15,344 bases of DNA, from assembly GCA_035479015.1 (NCBI GenBank), contig DATIJC010000017.1, positions 1-15,344 on the forward strand, read 5' to 3'. This DNA comes from DATIJC01 sp035479015. Lineage in GTDB: Bacteria; Patescibacteriota; Microgenomatia; UBA1400; UBA12028. How positions within the stretch are numbered: position 1 is the stretch's first letter; every line of letters starts with the position of its first letter. Of this stretch, positions 10,845 through 15,344 are shown piece after piece. The notes below the pieces were generated by a model. It was not told the DNA's origin. It worked only from the letters and a program-made list of their open reading frames with translations, and searched no databases. The position numbers and the translations under genes were made by a program.

Positions 10845-12062
10845 TTATTGGATGAAGGTAAGTGCCTTGCCGACTTTACCAGCTCGGCCTGTACGGCCAA
10901 TACGGTGCACATAGTCATCGTAAGTCATGGGTTCGTCAAAGTTAATGACATGAGTCACATCATTAATATCGATTCCCCGTGCAGCAACGTCTGTAGCAAT
11001 AAGTACTTTGGTGCGGCCACGTTTGAATGAATCCAAGGCTCGCTGACGGGCAGCTTGACTCTTGTTACCGTGAATTGCATCTACACGCAGTCCCTTTTCT
11101 GACAGAATCTCTTCCAGTTTGTTGACGCCATGTTTAGTTCTACCAAAGACGAGGACACGTTGGAAGTCCGGCTGTACCAAGAGATTATGCAAAATATCAA
11201 TTTTGTTTTGTCCAGGGACAACACGGATGACATCTTGATCAATATGCTCATTGGTCTCAGTGACTTTGACACTCACACGCACAGGATTGCGAAGCAGGGT
11301 TTGGATGACACGGTCAACGTCTGGAGTGACTGTGGCACTAAACACCATTCCATGGCGCTCACGTGGCATGAGGGAGATCAAGTACTCCACGTCTTTACGG
11401 AAACCAATATCCAGCATCCGGTCCACTTCGTCCAAGACCACAGTGGTAAACATCTCTGGCCGAAAGGCGCGCCGTTCGATTAAATCTTTTAACCGACCTG
11501 GCGTACCGATGACGATGTGGGGATTGCGCGATAATGTGCGGATCTGTGGTTCGATAGACAAACCACCGACACAAAGAACCGATCCGATTGGCATCCGGCC
11601 GATAAAGGCACGGGCTTCGTCCTGCACCTGTGAAGCTAATTCACGGGTGGGGACGACAATGAGTGCGCCTTGGTTTTTATCAAGCAGAATTTTCTGGATA
11701 ATTGGGATCAGGAATGCGGCAGTTTTGCCGGTTCCCGTGTTCGCGATACCGATAATGTCCCGGCCAGCCAGAGCGGGCTCGAGAGCCTGATCTTGGATGG
11801 GAGTGGGGACGCTATATCCATGTGACGTGATCTGGGAAACGATTTGTGGGTCAATCGCAAAATCAGTGAATTTATGCTTGATCTGCACTTCTTCTGCAGG
11901 AGCTACTGGTTGAGCATGGTTGATGTAGCGTGATGGATGAATATAGGCTGGGCGCGGTCCTCTTGACGCTCCTCCCTGCCTAAATCCGCCTCCGCCACGT
12001 GGGGCAAAACCTCTGGATGAACGCTGCGGTCCACCTCTAGAAAACGATCGTTGATTATACAT
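10845..12062 (-). CDS. DEAD-box ATP-dependent RNA helicase
   Basis: This 405-residue enzyme unwinds RNA using ATP in the cytoplasm. Motifs in order: Q motif near 83-91 (YSVPTPIQ), motif I ANTGTGKT (107-114), Ia PTRELA (138-143), Ib TPGR (187-190), II DEVD (211-214, with Val in place of Ala), III SAT (242-244), IV LVFGRT (304-309), V ATDVAARGID (356-365) and VI HRIGRTGRAG (386-395). The chain stops only ten residues after motif VI, so there is no C-terminal extension. Instead, the first roughly 50 residues are Arg/Gly-rich (RGG and RGGGGF repeats), an unstructured RNA-binding-type tail. It has a leader of about 108 nt with a hairpin at the ribosome-binding site, and the PNPase gene lies upstream. 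Confidence 0.95.
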   Translation of the reverse strand: MYNQRSFSRGGPQRSSRGFAPRGGGGFRQGGASRGPRPAYIHPSRYINHAQPVAPAEEVQIKHKFTDFAIDPQIVSQITSHGYSVPTPIQDQALEPALAGRDIIGIANTGTGKTAAFLIPIIQKILLDKNQGALIVVPTRELASQVQDEARAFIGRMPIGSVLCVGGLSIEPQIRTLSRNPHIVIGTPGRLKDLIERRAFRPEMFTTVVLDEVDRMLDIGFRKDVEYLISLMPRERHGMVFSATVTPDVDRVIQTLLRNPVRVSVKVTETNEHIDQDVIRVVPGQNKIDILHNLLVQPDFQRVLVFGRTKHGVNKLEEILSEKGLRVDAIHGNKSQAARQRALDSFKRGRTKVLIATDVAARGIDINDVTHVINFDEPMTYDDYVHRIGRTGRAGKVGKALTFIQ

Positions 12063-12068
12063 ACACTT

Positions 12069-12088
12069 CCCTCAAGGAAACCCTTGAG
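12069..12088 (-). promoter_or_regulatory. Hairpin overlapping the helicase ribosome-binding site
   Basis: In the helicase leader, CUCAAGG (12088-12082) pairs with CCUUGAG (12077-12071) around a GUUU loop (7 perfect bp). The Shine-Dalgarno GAGGG (12073-12069), 6 nt before the ATG, has its first three bases in the stem, so folding would limit initiation. Confidence 0.65.
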
Positions 12089-12176
12089 AAAATGTCAGAA
12101 GGATAACCTAAAATAATATAGCTTCCGGGAGAATCACATTGTAGTCATTTTGGGCTACTTCACACCGAAGACCTGC

Positions 12177-12205
12177 AGTATAGCACGTATTGGCCTATAA
12201 CTCAA
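12177..12205 (-). promoter_or_regulatory. Promoter of the helicase gene
   Basis: Minus-strand TTGAGT (12200-12205), a 17-nt spacer and TATACT (12177-12182) with the extended TGC form a strong-looking promoter. The start near 12170 gives a 5' leader of about 108 nt. The -35 overlaps the end of the upstream 138-residue gene. A second possible -10 (TATATTAT, around 12115-12122) lies inside the leader. Confidence 0.72.
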
Positions 12206-12618
12206 ATAGACCCTCTTATCCGACTGGAAAGTTCGTGAATTAGCCGTTTCACCTTTTGACCAATATCTTGACGTCGTTCTCCAGAAACAAGTATTGTGGC
12301 ACCTGCAGTCATGAGGTTTGCACCTTCCCAAGCAGTTCCCCATACGTCATCACCAGCCAGCTCTTCTAGAGAGATTTCATCTGTTATTCGCTCGGCATCC
12401 TTTACTTTAAAATCTTCCGCCCGCTCAAGAGGATTATCTAATCGATACACCGCAAACCTGCGCTTGTCGGGGTCATCGGGATCGTCATGCATGAGTCTAA
12501 TAGCGTAGTGCTCCCAGTCCTTGTTTTTCTTCTCCCTATCCTTAGGCATTTCTACGGGTTCTTTTTTCTCTCCGACGGGAAAATACCGAGCACCTTTATC
12601 TGCGCCAGTCGCGATCAT
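12202..12618 (-). CDS. Hypothetical 138-residue protein
   Basis: I recognise no family. The protein is soluble and highly charged. Its N-terminal third is Lys/Glu/Asp-rich (EKKEPVEMPKDREKKNKDWEHYAIRL). A middle part is rich in Asp/Pro/Arg (MHDDPDDPDKRRFAVYRLDN). A C-terminal segment, DVWGTAWEGANLMTAGATILVSG followed by a basic helix, looks like a small folded domain. It starts 16 nt after the pnp stop and could be co-transcribed. A TATAGT box (12627-12632) 8 nt before the ATG may give a separate near-leaderless start. It ends just inside the helicase promoter. Confidence 0.6.
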   Translation of the reverse strand: MIATGADKGARYFPVGEKKEPVEMPKDREKKNKDWEHYAIRLMHDDPDDPDKRRFAVYRLDNPLERAEDFKVKDAERITDEISLEELAGDDVWGTAWEGANLMTAGATILVSGERRQDIGQKVKRLIHELSSRIRGSI

Positions 12619-12634
12619 ATGTCACCACTATACA

Positions 12635-14839
12635 CTAGCGACCGCGGAAACCGCCACGGCGGTCCGGACCATTAAAGCGGCGCGGACCACGATCCCCACC
12701 TTCACGTGGAGGACGGTTGGCAGCTTCTTGAGCTTTCTTTGCTTCATCCTCAGCCGTCAACATTGTCAAGTTATTGCGACCCTGATCATCGACTTCAGTA
12801 AGCCGCACGTGGACGCTATCTCCCACTTTGTACTTGTCATTCGCATCAGCTACATATTCTGCGCTCATACGTGAGACGTGGACCAAACCCTCTCGGCCGG
12901 GCATAAATTCTACGAAAATACCAAATGACTCGACACGGGTAACAATGCCATCAAATTCCTCGCCGGGTTGCACGACGCGCATCATGCCGGAGATCCAATC
13001 ATGAGCTTTCTGGATTTTGTCGGCATCTGGAGATGAAATATTGACTAAACCTACTTTGCGCTCTTCGTCCTCTTCTACATCTACTTGAGCGCCAGTATCA
13101 GCGATAATACTCTTGATCATCTTGCCGCCTGGACCGATTAGTTCACCGATCCGCTCCTGTGGGATCTCAATCTGGACGATCTTGGGTGCGTACTTGGACA
13201 GTGTTTTTCTTGGCTCTGGAATAGCAGCCAACATCTTCTTTAAGATGAATAGCCTGGCTTCCAGTGCTTGTTTGAGCGCCTTGTGCATCACATCCATCGG
13301 GATACCTTTGATCTTGATATCCATCTGCATGGCCGTGACACCTTCGGTGGTACCAGCAACTTTAAAGTCCATATCACCGACGTGATCTTCCAGACCTTGA
13401 ATGTCAGAAAGAATGGCGTAGTTTCCCTTGCCGTCACTCATCAAACCCATTGCGATACCTGCAACTGGGCGCTTGATAGGTACGCCTGCAGCCATCAAAG
13501 ACATCGTGCTGCCGCAGATCGACGCCTGTGAGGTCGATCCGTTGGAGCTCATGATCTCGCTGACTACTTGAATGGTGTATGGGAATACTTTCTGTGATGG
13601 GATCATTGGCAACAGTGCCCGCTCAGCCAAGGCTCCATGCCCTACTTCGCGCCGCTTTGGTGCACCAAATCTACCGGTCTCTCCTGATGCGTATGGGGGC
13701 ATGTTGTAGTGGTGAATGTAATGACGTTCCTCTTCTCCCTCGGCGTCTTCAATGAGTTGCCCCATTGATGGACTCCCGAGAGTGGTTATCGTCAATGCTT
13801 GCGTGGCACCGCGCTTAAACATGGCGCTACCGTGGACACGTGGCAATAAATCAACTTCACAGGTAATCGGGCGGATCTCATCCAGTTTGCGGTCATCGGG
13901 ACGGATGTTATCTTCCAAGATCATCCGGCGTCCCTCTTCCTTCATCAAATTATAGAAAGCGTGCGTCACATCGCTGTGGCGGTCTGCCAAATCTTCGCGC
14001 TCCGCAACCACCTGAGCCACTAGGGCTTCTAGGCCTGTTGGCTTCAAGACGGCTTCGAGTTTAAGCATCTCGACGATCTTGTCGTGATAGGTTTCTCTAA
14101 ATAAATCTTGGAGTTCAGTTTGTTCTGGCTCTGGGACAAATGGGAACTTGGCTTTACCAATATCCTTGCCCATTTCCGCTATCTCGCTAGCCGATGAGGC
14201 TAGTTGTTTCTGACCCTCATCAAAGGCGCGGATCATGATCTCTTCACTGACTTCATCTGCACCAGCTTCCACCATGACGATAGCATCAGCATTACCACAT
14301 AGAATCAAATCCATCTGGCTCTTCTCACGATCTGCGTGTGTGGGATTAAAGATGAAACTATCAGATTCCTTCATGTAGGCCACACGAAGTCCTGAGACTG
14401 GTCCATCAAATGGGACCGAGGAAATTTGCGCTGCTGCACATGAAGCTACGAGTGCCACCATGTCCGCATCATTTTCCATGTCAACTGAGAGAATCGTAGC
14501 AATGACTTGTACTTCGTTAGTCAGACCTTGCGCAAACATGGGTCGCAGGGTGCGGTCAATGACGCGGCCCTTGAGGATCATGTCATCAGTCGGACGACCA
14601 TCGCGCTTCACCCAGCGGCTACCCTTAATACGGCCACCTGCGTACAGTTTTTCGGCATATTCTACCGAAAGTGGAAAGTAACCCAGGTCTGCTGGCTTGC
14701 CAACGCCCAAGGTCACGTGCACGACGGTCTCGCCACACGTGGCAAGTACAGCGGCATCAATTTGTTCACTAAATCGGCCGACCTCCAAATGGATGGTCTT
14801 GTCACCGATATGAATGTCTTTTGTATAAAACTTTGACAT
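12635..14839 (-). CDS. pnp: Polynucleotide phosphorylase
   Basis: This 734-residue 3'-to-5' phosphorolytic exoribonuclease forms a trimer that degrades mRNA and can add tails. The order is: first RNase PH domain (about 1-220), helical linker (about 235-310), second RNase PH domain (about 315-545), KH domain (about 555-615, with GPGGK at 569-573) and S1 domain (about 627-696). Catalytic residues matching E. coli Asp486, Asp492 and Lys494 are Asp485, Asp491 and Lys493 in EDHVGDMDFK. Phosphate-site SSNGSTSQAS (431-440) is intact. The C-terminus is an Arg/Gly-rich tail (709-734). Length is normal plus this tail. A leader hairpin sits between the ribosome-binding site and the ATG. The usual rpsO neighbour is not directly upstream. 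Confidence 0.97.
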   Translation of the reverse strand: MSKFYTKDIHIGDKTIHLEVGRFSEQIDAAVLATCGETVVHVTLGVGKPADLGYFPLSVEYAEKLYAGGRIKGSRWVKRDGRPTDDMILKGRVIDRTLRPMFAQGLTNEVQVIATILSVDMENDADMVALVASCAAAQISSVPFDGPVSGLRVAYMKESDSFIFNPTHADREKSQMDLILCGNADAIVMVEAGADEVSEEIMIRAFDEGQKQLASSASEIAEMGKDIGKAKFPFVPEPEQTELQDLFRETYHDKIVEMLKLEAVLKPTGLEALVAQVVAEREDLADRHSDVTHAFYNLMKEEGRRMILEDNIRPDDRKLDEIRPITCEVDLLPRVHGSAMFKRGATQALTITTLGSPSMGQLIEDAEGEEERHYIHHYNMPPYASGETGRFGAPKRREVGHGALAERALLPMIPSQKVFPYTIQVVSEIMSSNGSTSQASICGSTMSLMAAGVPIKRPVAGIAMGLMSDGKGNYAILSDIQGLEDHVGDMDFKVAGTTEGVTAMQMDIKIKGIPMDVMHKALKQALEARLFILKKMLAAIPEPRKTLSKYAPKIVQIEIPQERIGELIGPGGKMIKSIIADTGAQVDVEEDEERKVGLVNISSPDADKIQKAHDWISGMMRVVQPGEEFDGIVTRVESFGIFVEFMPGREGLVHVSRMSAEYVADANDKYKVGDSVHVRLTEVDDQGRNNLTMLTAEDEAKKAQEAANRPPREGGDRGPRRFNGPDRRGGFRGR

Positions 14840-14848
14840 ACTTTTTCT

Positions 14849-14876
14849 AAGTCCGACTATTCCCGGACTTTCCTTT
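14849..14876 (-). promoter_or_regulatory. pnp leader: Shine-Dalgarno followed by a hairpin
   Basis: AAAGGA (14871-14876) directly abuts a 7-bp stem AAGUCCG (14870-14864)/CGGACUU (14855-14849) with an 8-nt loop. Linearly the Shine-Dalgarno is 31 nt from the ATG (14839), but with the hairpin formed only 9 nt remain. The hairpin may therefore be needed for initiation or may be a site of control. A possible promoter just upstream has TACTAA, with TTCATT 17 nt before it. Confidence 0.6.
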
Positions 14877-14923
14877 ATAAATAATTAGTACCATTATGAG
14901 GGAAGAGAATGAAGAATTCTATC

Positions 14924-14944
14924 TGTCCCGCGCTTTGCGGGACA
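14924..14944. repeat. Palindrome TGTCCCGC-GCTTT-GCGGGACA
   Basis: A perfect 8-bp inverted repeat with a 5-nt loop lies in the gap between the 91-residue gene and pnp. No U run follows on either strand, so it does not look like an intrinsic terminator. It may be an RNA-processing or mRNA-stability hairpin, or a dispersed element like the palindrome at 2635-2650. Confidence 0.55.
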
Positions 14945-14974
14945 CACTCGAAATCTTTATTCCCTCCCCAAATT

Positions 14975-15250
14975 CTAAGCTCTTTTTATACTTACAACCA
15001 TCCAACCTAATCCCGGTTGCACTTCTCTCTCTACGACCGCCATATCGCCCACATGCAGCTCATCTTTTACAATCTCCGACGAAACCGTAGTCCCGCTGAT
15101 CCTTCCGTTACGAACAAATGTGAAATCTATAAAATTTGCATCGTCTTCTTGCACCATTTCCACTTTGGTGATCTTTACCTTATCCTCAGCTCTTTCCCGA
15201 GTTTCCGATTTGCGAGTCCCTCTTAATTTTTCAGCTATTTCTCTAAACAT
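14975..15250 (-). CDS. Hypothetical 91-residue protein upstream of pnp
   Basis: I recognise no family. The N-terminal 25 residues are basic and helical (MFREIAEKLRGTRKSETRERAEDK). The rest looks like a small all-beta domain: VKITKVEMVQEDDANFIDFTFV, then ISGTTVSSEIV and the VGDMAVVEREVQPGLGWMVVSI end. The V/L-x-V-G-D-x-V pattern is common in OB-like barrels, but I would not assign one. It lies two bases after the stop of the partial gene at the right edge. It is not ribosomal protein S15, which often precedes pnp. Confidence 0.65.
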   Translation of the reverse strand: MFREIAEKLRGTRKSETRERAEDKVKITKVEMVQEDDANFIDFTFVRNGRISGTTVSSEIVKDELHVGDMAVVEREVQPGLGWMVVSIKRA

Positions 15251-15252
15251 AT

Positions 15253-15344
15253 TTATTCTCTTACTACTTTATACTTTCTACCTAATGCATCTCCTTCAGT
15301 ACTCAATTGTTCAAGCAGGGTGATCTTATCTCCTGGCTTCAAAC
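15253..15344 (-). CDS. Partial C-terminus of an unknown protein at the right edge
   Basis: The last 29 codons of a minus-strand gene read LKPGDKITLLEQLSTEGDAL followed by GRKYKVVRE and TAA. The stop is two bases before the ATG of the 91-residue gene. The KPGDKITLLE pattern resembles a small beta-barrel end similar to that of the downstream protein (HVGDMAVVERE), so the pair might be related, but too little is visible to name it. Confidence 0.5.
   Translation of the reverse strand, partial: LKPGDKITLLEQLSTEGDALGRKYKVVRE

Noticed and set aside
11130..11790. Plus-strand frames inside the helicase gene
   Set aside because: They are antisense shadows of the helicase gene, whose full motif set shows the minus strand is coding.
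14896..15226. Plus-strand frames near the right edge
   Set aside because: They have no recognisable composition or ribosome site and run antisense to the 91-residue gene, whose frame and two-base junction with the partial upstream gene look genuine.

Overview
This window is compact bacterial DNA using the standard code (UGA acts as a stop). It has short intergenic gaps, many small proteins, a DUF5652-type membrane protein, no encoded tRNA CCA end and an intron-bearing tRNA. These features together suggest a Patescibacteria/CPR-type genome. That placement is an inference from gene content, because no rRNA or ribosomal-protein gene lies in the window.

Layout. Bases 1-2630 hold a left-edge-truncated membrane protein (+), a minus-strand three-gene operon (DUF1801 protein, SemiSWEET-like transporter, TupA-like ATP-grasp enzyme), a divergent secreted HNH nuclease-like protein (+) and a 67-residue unknown protein (-). 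Bases 2661-2790 hold a minus-strand promoter, a folded RNA and a terminator that together read as an attenuator or riboswitch for the 67-residue gene. Bases 2819-5823 hold a RibD-C/DHFR-like reductase (+), a G+C-rich unknown lipoprotein (-), a cupredoxin lipoprotein (-), and a GNAT/DUF1801/flavodoxin minus-strand operon. Bases 5951-7372 encode a large secreted protein with an HSFGH motif and a Pro/Thr linker. Bases 7430-7694 (-) are a tRNA-Asn(GUU) gene interrupted by a 193-nt group I intron in the anticodon loop. Bases 7818-10451 hold a PhnB-like VOC protein, a SWIM-like zinc protein, a small membrane protein, thymidine kinase, and a minus-strand membrane-protein operon (superfamily IV holin-like, DUF5652, unknown) facing a small basic protein. 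Bases 10428-15344 are all minus strand: two unknown small genes, polynucleotide phosphorylase, an unknown protein, a DEAD-box RNA helicase and a SET-domain protein.

How the parts work together. The right third is an RNA-metabolism cluster. PNPase and a DEAD-box helicase lie about 0.6 kb apart, both carry Arg/Gly-rich tails, and both have hairpins at or near their ribosome-binding sites. The left two thirds are small accessory, envelope and redox genes. Several genes have a -10 box only 6-8 nt before the start codon, suggesting leaderless mRNAs, and a TGCTATACT extended -10 recurs. The two most interesting elements are the attenuator-like RNA at 2661-2790 and the split tRNA-Asn.
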